Assembly (NCBI RefSeq): GCF_031082345.1
Contig: NZ_JAVHLH010000022.1
Span: 1 to 18,629, forward strand
Origin: Brevundimonas sp.
Lineage (GTDB): Bacteria; Pseudomonadota; Alphaproteobacteria; Caulobacterales; Caulobacteraceae
Length of the DNA: 18,629 nucleotides
Direction of reading: 5' to 3'
This document shows, in pieces, positions 1 through 9,259 of the stretch. Position 1 is the first letter of the stretch. Every line of letters starts with the position of its first letter. The notes under the pieces are model-generated. The model saw only the letters and a list, made by a program, of their open reading frames with translations, did not search any database and was not told where the DNA came from. A program made the translations under genes and the position numbers.

Positions 1-839
1 AAGTCCACACTGGCCTTGAGGATTTCGGCGTCGGGACCGAAGGCGTCGAGATGGGCGCGCGCCTGATCGGCCAGATGGGCGACCCTGTGGCGCGCCGCCT
101 CGACCCCCAGCAGGGTGACGAAATTGGTCTTGCCCTGGCCCGCGTCCTTGTTGGCGGCCTTGCCCAGCAGGTCCTCGTCGCCCTCGACGTCGAGCAGGTC
201 GTCGACGATCTGGTAGGCGAGGCCGATGTCGTGGGCGAAGCTGGTCAGGGCCTGGCGCTGGCTCTCGCGGGCGTCGGCGATGATCAGGGGGATCTCGAAG
301 GCGTAGGTGAACAGGGCGCCGGTCTTGAGCCTCTGCATCCGCGCCACGCCGCCGAGGTCGTCGCGCACGCCCAGCAGGTCGATCATCTGGCCCCCGGCCA
401 TGCCGCGCGCGCCCGAGGCCAGCGACAGACGGGCGGCGAGCTCGCACCGGACGGCCGGATTCTCGTGGGTGTCGGGATGCAGCAGGATGTCGAAGGCGGC
501 GGTCTGCAGGGCGTCGCCGGCGAGGACGGCGGTGGCCTCGTCATAGGCCTTGTGAACCGTGGGCCGACCGCGGCGCATGTCGTCGTCGTCCATGCAGGGC
601 AGGTCGTCGTGGACCAGGCTGTAGGCGTGGACGCATTCGAGGGCGCAGGCGGCGCGCAGCACCGGCCGTTCCTCTATATCGAACAGGGCGGCGGCCTCGA
701 GCGCAAAGAACGGCCGCAGGCGCTTGCCGGGCCCGAGCGCGGCGTAACGCATGGCCTCGGTCAGGCGCGATTCCGGCCCGTCGGCCCGGGGCAGCAGCTC
801 GTCGAGGGCGACGGTGACGAGGTCGGCGGTCTCGGCCAC
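1..839 (-). CDS. ispA: Farnesyl diphosphate synthase (polyprenyl synthetase), 3' end beyond window
   Basis: Trans-isoprenyl diphosphate synthase that condenses IPP with DMAPP/GPP to make farnesyl-PP for undecaprenyl and quinone side chains; cytosolic. My translation shows both Asp-rich motifs: the first is [17 protein letters not shown] (about 560-610) and the second is DDLLDVEGD (about 180-205). GKRLRPF and the KTGALF helix are also present. About 279 residues are visible and the usual length is near 300, so only the last residues are cut off at base 1. No ATG lies at a suitable N-terminal position. The coordinates use the GTG at 839-837. A CTG at 887-885 preceded by GGGAGG would give 16 more residues and overlap the csaA stop by 4 nt (CTGA). 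It follows xseB and the CsaA-like gene on the same strand, probably as one operon. Relatives often have dxs next, which would lie outside this window. Confidence 0.9.
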   Translation of the reverse strand, partial: MAETADLVTVALDELLPRADGPESRLTEAMRYAALGPGKRLRPFFALEAAALFDIEERPVLRAACALECVHAYSLVHDDLPCMDDDDMRRGRPTVHKAYDEATAVLAGDALQTAAFDILLHPDTHENPAVRCELAARLSLASGARGMAGGQMIDLLGVRDDLGGVARMQRLKTGALFTYAFEIPLIIADARESQRQALTSFAHDIGLAYQIVDDLLDVEGDEDLLGKAANKDAGQGKTNFVTLLGVEAARHRVAHLADQARAHLDAFGPDAEILKASVD

Positions 840-883
840 CCGGTCGATGACCCCCTGCTCGGGGGAGTTGGCGGCGAGGAGGG

Positions 884-1237
884 TCAGAACAGCCTCCCGC
901 CCACCGGGATGTCGCGATCGACGCCGACCAGCACCACCTCGCCGACCGCGTCGGGGAAGCCGAGGGTCAGGACCTCGGACATGAAGGGGCCGATCTGGCG
1001 CGGCGGGAAATTGACCACGGCCGCGACCTTGCGGCCGACCAGCTGCTCCGGGGTGTAGTGAACGGTGATCTGGGCCGACGACTTCTTCACCCCGATGTCG
1101 GGGCCGAAGTCGATGGTCAGCTTGAAGGCGGGCTTGCGCGCCTCGGGGAAGGGGTCGGCGGAGACCACCTGCCCGACGCGGATGTCGACCTTCATGAAGT
1201 CGTCGAACGAAATCCGCTCGGCCGGCGAGCCGGACAT
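884..1237 (-). CDS. csaA: CsaA-like tRNA-binding domain protein (117 aa)
   Basis: Small stand-alone EMAP/Trbp111-type OB-fold protein, annotated in bacteria as CsaA: a dimeric tRNA-binding, chaperone-like cytosolic protein. The sequence has the family's signatures in order: [14 protein letters not shown] near the N terminus, [35 protein letters not shown] and a final VPVGGRLF-like end (IPVGGRLF). Length 117 fits the family (about 110). The reading frame is open further upstream, but the start at 1237 is chosen because the family begins just before ISFDDF and because this ATG forms a TGATG overlap with the xseB stop. That overlap implies translational coupling. The downstream frame is ispA. 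The role in Caulobacterales is not well defined, so the function is inferred from family membership only. Confidence 0.9.
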   Translation of the reverse strand: MSGSPAERISFDDFMKVDIRVGQVVSADPFPEARKPAFKLTIDFGPDIGVKKSSAQITVHYTPEQLVGRKVAAVVNFPPRQIGPFMSEVLTLGFPDAVGEVVLVGVDRDIPVGGRLF

Positions 1238-1485
1238 CAGTCGAACCCGGCCGGTTCGACGCCCTTCGCCTGGCCGTCGGGGCCGACGACGATCTTCTCG
1301 ACGCGCAGCTGGGCGGCCTTGAGCCGGTCCTCGCAATGGGCCTTGAGGCGCGCGCCCTCCTCATAGAGGGCGATCGATTCCTCGAGCGGGGCCTGGCCGG
1401 ACTCGAGACGGGAGACGATCTGTTCGAGACGCTGCAGGGCGTCCTCGAAGCTGAGCTCGGCGGGAATGGGGGCGGCGTCTGTCAT
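1237..1485 (-). CDS. xseB: Exodeoxyribonuclease VII small subunit
   Basis: Small subunit of exonuclease VII, which with XseA degrades single-stranded DNA in the cytosol. The 82-residue product has the standard XseB core [20 protein letters not shown], then [23 protein letters not shown], a two-helix hairpin in this family. Length is normal (70-85). The start ATG at 1485 has a modest AGGG about 9 nt upstream. It ends in TGATG, overlapping the csaA-like start by one base. It begins 33 bp after the chimeric gene on the same strand. xseB directly before ispA is a common bacterial arrangement; here csaA is interposed. Confidence 0.95.
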   Translation of the reverse strand: MTDAAPIPAELSFEDALQRLEQIVSRLESGQAPLEESIALYEEGARLKAHCEDRLKAAQLRVEKIVVGPDGQAKGVEPAGFD

Positions 1486-1518
1486 CGGCGGCGACCCTAG
1501 AGGGGGGCGTCCCCCGCC

Positions 1519-2853
1519 TCAAGTACGCCGTTCGTAACGGCGCTGGGACCAGTATTTGTAGCCTTGGTTGTGGACCAGCTTCCAGCCGTCGGCGCGCAGG
1601 CGGCGGCCGACCATGTGGTTGAAATAGCCGTGGGCGAGAACCAGCACGTCCTGGCCCGACTCGGCGCGGGCGATCAGGGCCTGGGCCGCCTGTTCGGCGC
1701 GGACCTCGGCCTGGGCGCGGGTCTCCTGACCCTCGTGGTGGTTGAAGGCGTGCCACCAGATGCGGGCCACCGCGCCCCAGTATTTCGGCGGCAACTTGAA
1801 CCAGGAGGGGAAGCGCGGCGGCGGCAGGGGCGCCTCGATGAACAGGGCGTCGCTCATCACCTCGCGGCCGGCGGCGATGGCGGCGGCGGTTTCCTGGGCG
1901 CGCGGGCGGGTCGAGGCGTAGATGGCGCCCGCGCCCTCGGCCGTGGCCAGCAGTTCGGGCGGCGGGGTCTGGCCGGCGCGCAGGGCGGCGGCGATGCGTT
2001 CGGCCGCGGCGCGGGTCGGCGCCGTCAGGGTCGTGAAGGTCCGACGCTCCGGCGCCGACAGGGTGTCCTTGCGGAATTCGTAGCGGGCCTGAATCTTCTC
2101 TTCGCTGATAGCGATATTCTGATCGGCCGGGTTGGAGAAGACCACCAGGGTGCCGGAACGCAGCTCGGGCGTGCGCAGCTGGGCGGCGTTCTGGCTCATG
2201 AACGAGCTCAGCTGGGCGTCGGTGGGCCGCGGCGCGGTTCCCGCCATGGACTGGGTCAGGATGAACCAGCGACCGTCACGGGTCTGCTGGTTCAGGTTGG
2301 CGTACAGGGCGCCGTAGACGCGCGGCAGCCGCAGTCCGGTGACCAGGGCCGAGCCGTAGTGGGCGCGGCTGTACTCGTCGCGGATTTCCTGTTCGATGCG
2401 CGCCGGCGTCATATTGGCTTCGGCCAGCTTGCCCTCGTATAGGCTCTCGCTGAACTGGTTGGTGACCGGATCGAAGAAGGCCGGATAGGAGCGGATTTGA
2501 CGCAGGATCAGCTCATTGCCGGGCCGGACGCCCGCCTTCCAGGCCCAGGCGAAGAAGGCCAGTTGTTCGGCGCGGTCCTTCAGAATGGCGCCCATCGGCG
2601 CGCGCTCGAGCAGTTCCTCATAGGTGATGGCGCGGCCCTGCTGCGCCTGAAGCTGCTCGAGACGGTTGTCCATCTCCGCGCGGAACTCCGCCGGGTTCAG
2701 GCTGCGGTCGCCGGCCGAGACGACCTTGGGCGCCTGCAGGCTGCCCAGCAGGTCCGTCTGCGTGCCGCCGGTGACGAGCAGGCCCAGCGCGACGAGCACC
2801 AGCAGGCCGATCGCCCACTTCGACTTCGCGAAATTGCGGAACATGGAGATCAT
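1519..2853 (-). CDS. Chimeric ORF: PpiD/SurA N-terminal region fused to C-terminal histidine phosphatase
   Basis: A 444-residue product. Residues 1-290 look like PpiD: a cytoplasmic MFRNFAKSKW start, one membrane anchor (about 12-28), then the SurA_N-type chaperone region (about 35-250) and only the first strand of a parvulin domain. Residues 296-444 look like the C-terminal part of a histidine phosphatase: the YASTRPRAQETA motif (312-323), EAPLPPPRFPSWF, the second catalytic His in LAHGYFNHM (H408) and a YWSQRRYE end. The phosphatase RHG motif, which carries the phospho-accepting His, is absent, and so are the parvulin catalytic core and the PpiD C terminus. The switch falls in LRAGQ (291-295, bases 1983-1969), a string that could belong to either parent. 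PpiD normally has about 620 residues. The likely product is a membrane-anchored chaperone stub with a dead phosphatase tail. The start at 2853 has AGGA upstream; the ATG at 2844 is an alternative. It is divergent from tpiA, as intact ppiD often is in alphaproteobacteria. Confidence 0.8.
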   Translation of the reverse strand: MISMFRNFAKSKWAIGLLVLVALGLLVTGGTQTDLLGSLQAPKVVSAGDRSLNPAEFRAEMDNRLEQLQAQQGRAITYEELLERAPMGAILKDRAEQLAFFAWAWKAGVRPGNELILRQIRSYPAFFDPVTNQFSESLYEGKLAEANMTPARIEQEIRDEYSRAHYGSALVTGLRLPRVYGALYANLNQQTRDGRWFILTQSMAGTAPRPTDAQLSSFMSQNAAQLRTPELRSGTLVVFSNPADQNIAISEEKIQARYEFRKDTLSAPERRTFTTLTAPTRAAAERIAAALRAGQTPPPELLATAEGAGAIYASTRPRAQETAAAIAAGREVMSDALFIEAPLPPPRFPSWFKLPPKYWGAVARIWWHAFNHHEGQETRAQAEVRAEQAAQALIARAESGQDVLVLAHGYFNHMVGRRLRADGWKLVHNQGYKYWSQRRYERRT

Positions 2854-2985
2854 GGGGAAGCGGTCCTGGACGGAGGGCGGCGACGATGGTCGCTCCGGCC
2901 TATAGGGGGTGACAGGCCGCCACGGCAAGACAATGGCGACGCGCGACGGCTTGGCTTGGCGAAATCCTCCGCCTAGAGAGGCCGT

Positions 2986-3735
2986 ATGAAACAACCTGTG
3001 AAGCTGATCGCCGGCAACTGGAAAATGAACGGTCTGGGCGCGAGCCTGGAGGAGGTCGCGGCCCTGCGGCGGTCTCTGGATGAGCAGACGGCGGCGTGCC
3101 GGGTCGCCCTGTGCCCGCCTGCGACGCTCGTCGAACGCATGACCGCCGCCGCGCGGGGAAGCGCCATTGAGGTCGGGGGGCAGGACTGCCGGGCCGAGAC
3201 CCACGGCGCCTTCACCGGCGGCGTATCGGCCGAAATGCTGAAGGACGCGGGCGCCGGTCTGGTCATCGTTGGCCACTCCGAGCGCCGCCAGGAATTCGGC
3301 GAGACCGATCAGCTGGTTTCCGCCAAGGCCGAGTCGGGCGTTCGCGCGGGCCTCGCCCCGATCGTCTGTGTCGGCGAGACGCTGGAACAGCGCGAGGCGG
3401 GCCGCGCCGTCGAGATCGTCCGCGCCCAGATCATGAACTCGCTGCCGCAGGCCGTGCTCGGAAGCGATTTCGCCGTGGCCTATGAGCCGGTCTGGGCCAT
3501 CGGCACCGGTCTGACGCCGACGCTGGAGCAGATCGAGGAGGTCCACCGCGCCGTTCGCGCGGCCATGATCGAACGGCTGGGTCTCGGCAGCGCCGCCGCC
3601 CCGATCCTCTACGGCGGCTCGGTCAAGCCGGACAACGCCCGCGACATCCTCGCCGTCCCCGAGGTTGGCGGCGCCCTCGTCGGCGGCGCCTCGCTGAAGG
3701 CCGTCGACTTCCTGCCGATCATCCGCGCGGCGTAA
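2986..3735 (+). CDS. tpiA: Triosephosphate isomerase
   Basis: Interconverts dihydroxyacetone phosphate and glyceraldehyde 3-phosphate; cytosolic dimer of glycolysis and gluconeogenesis. The 249-residue protein is full length. Catalytic residues are visible: K13 in AGNWKMNG, H97 in VGHSERR and E167 in YEPVWAIGTG. The phosphate-binding YGGSVKPDNA and the C-terminal GALVGGASL are also present. The start ATG is preceded by GAGAGG at 4 nt, a good ribosome binding site. It is divergent from the ppiD-derived chimera across 132 bp, which must hold both promoters. It lies upstream of secG on the same strand with a 90-bp gap. tpiA-secG-pyrG is the conserved alphaproteobacterial order. Confidence 0.98.
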   Translation: MKQPVKLIAGNWKMNGLGASLEEVAALRRSLDEQTAACRVALCPPATLVERMTAAARGSAIEVGGQDCRAETHGAFTGGVSAEMLKDAGAGLVIVGHSERRQEFGETDQLVSAKAESGVRAGLAPIVCVGETLEQREAGRAVEIVRAQIMNSLPQAVLGSDFAVAYEPVWAIGTGLTPTLEQIEEVHRAVRAAMIERLGLGSAAAPILYGGSVKPDNARDILAVPEVGGALVGGASLKAVDFLPIIRAA

Positions 3736-3793
3736 GGGCCACAGAGCCCGTTTGCTCCCGTCTCCCATCAATGTTAGACGCCGCCGCTTGAAC

Positions 3794-3809
3794 GGCGCGG
3801 CTCCGCGCC
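3794..3809 (+). other. GC hairpin between tpiA and secG
   Basis: GGCGCGG and CCGCGCC form a 7-bp perfect inverted repeat (CT between the arms, or 6 bp with a 4-nt loop), 17 bp before the secG start. No T-run follows, so it is not a clear terminator. It could be an attenuator or an RNA-processing or stability element, or a chance structure in GC-rich DNA. Confidence 0.3.
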
Positions 3810-3825
3810 ACACATATCGGCCGCC

Positions 3826-4245
3826 ATGCTCCAGACCATTCTCCTCGTCGCCATGATTCTGATTTCGGTCACGCTCGCCGGCGTGATCCTGCTTCAGCGC
3901 TCCGAAGGCGGCGCGCTGGGCATGGGCGGCGGCCCGTCGGGCTTCATGACCGCCCGCGGCGCTGGCAATCTGCTGACGGTGACCACGTGGTGGCTGGCGG
4001 CCGCTTTCTTCGCCTGCGCCATCGGCCTGACCATCGTCGGCAACGTCAGCCGCTCCAGCCAGTCGATCGTCGACCGCGACGCCGTCGGCGCGCTCGCCGC
4101 GCCTGCCGGGACGGACGCTGAAGCGCCGGCCCAGGCCGATCCCGCCACGGCCCCCGCCCAGCCGGCCGGTCCGTCGCTCGACGACTTCCTGAGCTCGACG
4201 CCCTCGGCCCAGCCCGCCCCGGCCCAGCCGGCGCCGGCGCAATAG
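3826..4245 (+). CDS. secG: Preprotein translocase subunit SecG
   Basis: Inner-membrane accessory subunit of SecYEG that aids SecA-driven export. The 139-residue product has the SecG pattern: N-terminal membrane helix (about 3-23, LQTILLVAMILISVTLAGVI), then VILLQRSEGGALGMGGG, a cytosolic loop GFMTARGAGNLLTV and a second helix (about 53-72). A Pro/Ala-rich C-terminal tail (about 85-139, with repeated PAPAQ) is typical of alphaproteobacterial SecG and explains the extra length over E. coli SecG (110). No strong ribosome binding site is seen before the ATG. It sits between tpiA and pyrG as in related genomes. Confidence 0.95.
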   Translation: MLQTILLVAMILISVTLAGVILLQRSEGGALGMGGGPSGFMTARGAGNLLTVTTWWLAAAFFACAIGLTIVGNVSRSSQSIVDRDAVGALAAPAGTDAEAPAQADPATAPAQPAGPSLDDFLSSTPSAQPAPAQPAPAQ

Positions 4246-4250
4246 GAGTG

Positions 4251-4271
4251 GGCGGGGCTCTTATCCCCGCC
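4251..4271 (+). terminator. Possible rho-independent terminator after secG
   Basis: A perfect 7-bp GC stem (GGCGGGG / CCCCGCC) with a 7-nt loop CTCTTAT begins 6 bp after the secG stop. It is followed by TTCCG rather than a real T-run, so termination strength is uncertain. It lies between secG and pyrG. Confidence 0.4.
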
Positions 4272-4328
4272 TTCCGCTCCCGCCCTCATAGTCTCCGCAT
4301 TACGCCGCTCGAATCAGCGGTAGAGTGA

Positions 4329-6133
<1,805 letters not shown>

Positions 6134-6210
6134 GCGACGGCCTCCGGTTCACTTCCCTGATACGCCTCGCCGCGCGGCAAAGCTATGAGGGAGTCGGGCG
6201 CGCCGCGAAC

Positions 6211-6786
6211 CTAGGTCGCCGGCGGGCTGGCCGCGGACCGCAGCAGCACGGCGTCGACCGGTTGCATCACGCCATTGCTCGCCAACCGCTCGTCGCCGGT
6301 CAGGCGCCCACGCGCGCCGCCCTCCGAGGTCGCCACGATCGTCGATCCCTCGCGCGAGAAGGTCAGCAGTGTATTGGCCATGGTCCGCATCTGGACGCTG
6401 CCGTCGGCGTCGCCAGCCAGGGCGGCCTCGATATCCGCGCGGGTCAGCGCTCCCGGCACGATGTGGGCCTGCAACAGGGCCGCGCTCTCGGCGCGTCGGC
6501 TTTCGTCCGTGACGTCGGTCAGGGCGCCGTCTTCAGGGAAGGCCGGATCGCCGGGTGCAAACAGGGTGTATGGCCCGACTCCGTCCAGAACCCCGGACAG
6601 GCCCGCGTTGGTTGCGGTCCGACCCAGAATGCTGAACCCGGCCTCGGCCCGCAGCGTCGCCGCCAGGGTGCGCGAAGAGGGCTGGACCTCTTCGGTGGTT
6701 TCCGCGGTCTTCTCATTGTCCGCGCCGCAGGCCGCGAGCAGAACGACGGCGAGGGGCGTCAGGGCCCGGCGCATCAGGGTTCGCAT
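6211..6786 (-). CDS. FAS1 (fasciclin) domain lipoprotein
   Basis: Predicted lipoprotein of 191 residues. A signal peptide ends in a lipobox (VVLLAAC, Cys20 becoming the lipidated N terminus). A short Glu/Thr-rich linker follows, then one FAS1 domain (about 40-185). The FAS1 hallmarks are visible: GPYTLFAPGDPAF (H1-like), LLQAHIVPGALT (the HxxPG motif of H2) and NGVMQPVDAVLL at the end. FAS1 domains mediate adhesion or binding to envelope partners; no ligand can be read from the sequence. The start at 6786 has GGGAG 6 nt upstream; an internal ATG at 6774 would also keep the signal peptide. It follows the secreted Tyr-repeat gene by only 20 bp on the same strand, so the two are probably cotranscribed. 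Confidence 0.88.
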   Translation of the reverse strand: MRTLMRRALTPLAVVLLAACGADNEKTAETTEEVQPSSRTLAATLRAEAGFSILGRTATNAGLSGVLDGVGPYTLFAPGDPAFPEDGALTDVTDESRRAESAALLQAHIVPGALTRADIEAALAGDADGSVQMRTMANTLLTFSREGSTIVATSEGGARGRLTGDERLASNGVMQPVDAVLLRSAASPPAT

Positions 6787-6806
6787 ATCTATCTCCCGGT
6801 CGAAAT

Positions 6807-7691
6807 TCAGGTGAGCAGCTGGATGGCGGCCTGGACCAATTGGGTGGTGGGATCGACCTGATAGACATAGCCGTCGTTGTACCGGTACTGGGCGGCGGCC
6901 GTATCCGCGTACCGGTCGCGCCAGGCGTAAGGCACATTGTAGACGTCATAGCCGGCGGGCATCGGCTGACCGACCGAGATCGGCTGTCCGGTCAGCAGGG
7001 CGACGACCTGGGTGATCGCCTGGGTCTTCGGATCGACGCCGAACAGCGCCCCGTTGGCGTAGCGATAGTCGGTCGGGGCGTTCAGCCGGAAATAGTCCGT
7101 GTAATACTGCGGGGCCGGCTGATAGGCGAACTGCGAGGGCCATACCGCTCCGGGCGCCAGGGCCCCGCCCAGCGCCGGCAACCACCCCTTCACCGAGCCG
7201 CTCGGGTCGAGTTGGTAAAGGTAGCCGTCGTCGTAGCGCCAGTCGCCGTCACGGTCGCCGCCCCACAGGTCGGCATAGCGGGCGCGGGCGATCTTGCGTT
7301 CCTGCCCCGGCGGCAGACAGCCGTTGTCGCGCTTGGCCAGCCCCGGCGGGCAGCCCGCGATCAGGCCGCGATCAGGCTCGGCCCGGAACACGGCGCGAAC
7401 GGCGTCATCGAGGTCGCGCTCAATCCGGGCCGGTCGATCGTCACGCCCTTGGTCCTGTCCCCGGGCGGCTCCGCGCGCCACCTCACGGACGTCGGGGAGG
7501 TTCGGCCGGTCGTCGCGGGTCGCGCGCTCCGGGCCGCGTCCCCGCGCCTCATCACCGCCCCGCGGCTGGGCGCGCTCTCCGCCGTTGCCGTTGCCCTTGC
7601 CTTGACCCTGGCCGGGGTTCTGCGCTTCGGCGGCGTGGGGAAGGCTGATCGCCAGAACCAGCGCTGCGGCGGTCGGAATGAACTTGTTCAT
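6807..7691 (-). CDS. Secreted protein with low-complexity region and three Tyr/Asp-Gly repeats
   Basis: A 294-residue protein with a Sec signal peptide (MNKFIPTAAALVLAISLPHA, likely cut after AEA at 23). A Gly/Asn then Arg/Asp/Gly-rich low-complexity stretch (about 24-115) follows. A CPPGLAKRDNGCLPPGQ motif (two Cys, about 138-154) resembles a segment seen in RcnB-type and related periplasmic proteins of alphaproteobacteria. The C-terminal half holds three related units: WRYDDGYLYQLDP, YRYANGALFGVDP and YRYNDGYVYQVDP. Each is followed by 10-15 residues rich in V/L, the last two ending in LL. The start is placed at 7691 because the signal peptide begins there; AGAGG lies about 10 nt upstream. 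The precise function is unknown to me; I infer a periplasmic or surface protein. It lies between the AraC-family gene and the FAS1 lipoprotein, and probably shares a transcript with the latter. Confidence 0.8.
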   Translation of the reverse strand: MNKFIPTAAALVLAISLPHAAEAQNPGQGQGKGNGNGGERAQPRGGDEARGRGPERATRDDRPNLPDVREVARGAARGQDQGRDDRPARIERDLDDAVRAVFRAEPDRGLIAGCPPGLAKRDNGCLPPGQERKIARARYADLWGGDRDGDWRYDDGYLYQLDPSGSVKGWLPALGGALAPGAVWPSQFAYQPAPQYYTDYFRLNAPTDYRYANGALFGVDPKTQAITQVVALLTGQPISVGQPMPAGYDVYNVPYAWRDRYADTAAAQYRYNDGYVYQVDPTTQLVQAAIQLLT

Positions 7692-7806
7692 GGGAGGCAA
7701 CCTCTCGTGGAGGTCGGTCAAACGTCCGGGCGGGTCCAACCGTTCCTCGACCGGCGTTCGCCCGGGAGGCGATGGCCTTGCGTTGCAGCGGACGACGGTT
7801 CTGCCC

Positions 7807-8835
7807 TCAGGCTGCGCGGCCTCTCATCCAGCCCAGGACCAGATCGTAGCGCATGTCGTCCATCTGGCCCGGCGTCGGCGCCCGGCCCGCCCGCACCGCA
7901 CCGGGCGCCTCCCCATAGGCCGCTCTGAAGAGTCGGCTGAAATGGGATTCACTGACGAAACCGTGTGAATGGGCGATTTCGGCGACTGTGGGGCTGCGCC
8001 CGACTCGTTCCATGAGCGCGAAGCGTGCCCGGTGGAGGCGCCGCCGCCTGATATGGCCGTTGATCCCGCCGTTGTCGGCGAAAGCCCGGAACAGGGTCGC
8101 GCGTGAAACACCGAGGGCGCCGATCAGACTGCCAATTCTGAGGTCGGGATCGATGAGTTGGCGGTCGATCAGGGCGGTGGCTGAGGCGCGGATGCCGGCA
8201 TAGACCGTGCGGGTCTGCTCCGGTGCAAGCCGGCCGGAGTTCAGAAAGGCCTTTTCCGCGAGCATCAGGGCCGCCTGCACCGAGGCGATCCCCTCTTCGC
8301 ATCCCATGCGGGGCGCGGCGGCGCAGAGGGCGGTCATATGGTTGATCAGGACCCGTCCGATGGCGGGTCGGTCATCGATGGAGGCGCCGTGGAAGCGCGG
8401 CTCCAGAATCCAGGCCGGGGCCACTTCGCGGGGGATGGCGATCGTAATTGCATCGACCTGGGCGACCCGGGCGCCCGAGGGTCTGGCCAGGTGGCGGACG
8501 TGGACCGTCCCGGGCCGGCCGCTGACGCGCACGCCATCGATGTCGCCGTCCATGCCGGCCAGGTCGAGCAGCAGGACCACGCCGTCCAGATGAGATCGCC
8601 TGATCTCGTGAACGCCCCTCACGAGGACCTGTCCGATCGACCGCCCCCGGCCAACGACATAGTCGCCGAACTGGCAGATCATGTTGTCGGTGAAAAAGCG
8701 CGGCAGGGCGGCTTCCTCGAAACCCGTGGCGCCGTACCAGTCCGCCAGTCCGTCGCGATAACGGTCGAGCGCGTCGACGTCGTTCGCCGCGGAAATGTTC
8801 CATCGCGCGATATTGGTTGGGGAGGGGACAGTCAT
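7807..8835 (-). CDS. AraC-family transcriptional regulator
   Basis: A DNA-binding regulator of 342 residues. The C-terminal third holds the two helix-turn-helix units of AraC/XylS proteins: IGSLIGALGVSRATLFRAF, then RRLHRARFALMERV and PTVAEIAHSHGFVSESHFSRLFRAAYGEAPG. The N-terminal two thirds resemble the cupin-like ligand or AraC_binding_2 type domain (DNMICQFGDYVVGRGRSIGQ, VRHLARPSGAR), with no ligand evident. The start at 8835 is chosen over an upstream ATG at 8865 because AGGAG lies 4 nt before it. It is divergent from the giant calcium-binding protein gene across 424 bp, so it is a candidate regulator of that gene or of itself. This is context inference only. Confidence 0.92.
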   Translation of the reverse strand: MTVPSPTNIARWNISAANDVDALDRYRDGLADWYGATGFEEAALPRFFTDNMICQFGDYVVGRGRSIGQVLVRGVHEIRRSHLDGVVLLLDLAGMDGDIDGVRVSGRPGTVHVRHLARPSGARVAQVDAITIAIPREVAPAWILEPRFHGASIDDRPAIGRVLINHMTALCAAAPRMGCEEGIASVQAALMLAEKAFLNSGRLAPEQTRTVYAGIRASATALIDRQLIDPDLRIGSLIGALGVSRATLFRAFADNGGINGHIRRRRLHRARFALMERVGRSPTVAEIAHSHGFVSESHFSRLFRAAYGEAPGAVRAGRAPTPGQMDDMRYDLVLGWMRGRAA

Positions 8836-9259
8836 GGGTCTCCTGATCGCGACGCTGCGGCTCACAAGCTATGCACGAGCGATGCGGACCCAAGGGCGAC
8901 ATGTAACGGCGCCGATGCACTGAGAGCAAGGTTCTATGAGTCCGGCCTCGTTGGTCCAAACCGTTCCCGTAACAGGAGAAAATCCGGCGTTTTTTGCTCG
9001 GGCGGTCGCGATTTTGAGACGGACAGGCATACTTTGAGATTCAGACTTCGTTTACCTCACATGCGGTGCGGCAGTCCTTTTCTCACGGGAGTTGAGCGGG
9101 ACGACCTCATGATCGCTTCGAATCCGGGGCGATGGGGAGGGGCAGGAATCAGCAGGACGGCGTAGGTGCGCCACCGGATGACTCGCGGGCTGGGCCCGGC
9201 GGTCGCCCGGGCGTCCCCGCTCGTTCGCCGCCCCGCGACACATAGCAAGGGGCGAACAC
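8836..9259. promoter_or_regulatory. Intergenic region between divergent AraC regulator and giant repeat protein
   Basis: A 424-bp stretch with no convincing gene. By hand count the lines at 8941-9060 are 50-55 percent GC, well below the coding DNA around them, as expected for a promoter region. It contains two copies of TTTGAGA at 9013 and 9033, 20 bp apart start to start. The giant gene's ATG is preceded by AAGGGG at 8 nt. I cannot place reliable -35/-10 boxes. Confidence 0.55.
9013..9039 (+). repeat. Direct repeat TTTGAGA x2, 20-bp period
   Basis: Two identical heptamers at 9013-9019 and 9033-9039 lie about 220 bp upstream of the giant gene. A period of two helical turns matches the direct-repeat operators of many AraC-type regulators, and such a regulator is divergent here. 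Chance is possible for so short a word. Confidence 0.35.

Noticed and set aside
51..1058. Plus-strand open frame opposite ispA and csaA
   Set aside because: Antisense to a clear polyprenyl synthase with both Asp-rich motifs; the translation is low-complexity Gly/Val/Asp.
2854..4242. N-terminal extension of the chimeric ORF antisense to tpiA and secG
   Set aside because: The open frame continues upstream of 2853 by chance. The PpiD homology and a plausible start begin at 2853, and the opposite strand carries intact tpiA and secG.
7715..7775. Imperfect CCGGGCG / CGCCCGG inverted repeat between the AraC gene and the Tyr-repeat gene
   Set aside because: Only about 7 bp with a loop near 28 nt and no T-run; expected by chance in DNA this rich in GC.
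8836..9259. Possible small genes in the intergenic region before the giant gene
   Set aside because: Short frames on both strands lack ribosome binding sites and domain-like sequence; the AT-richer composition fits a promoter region better.
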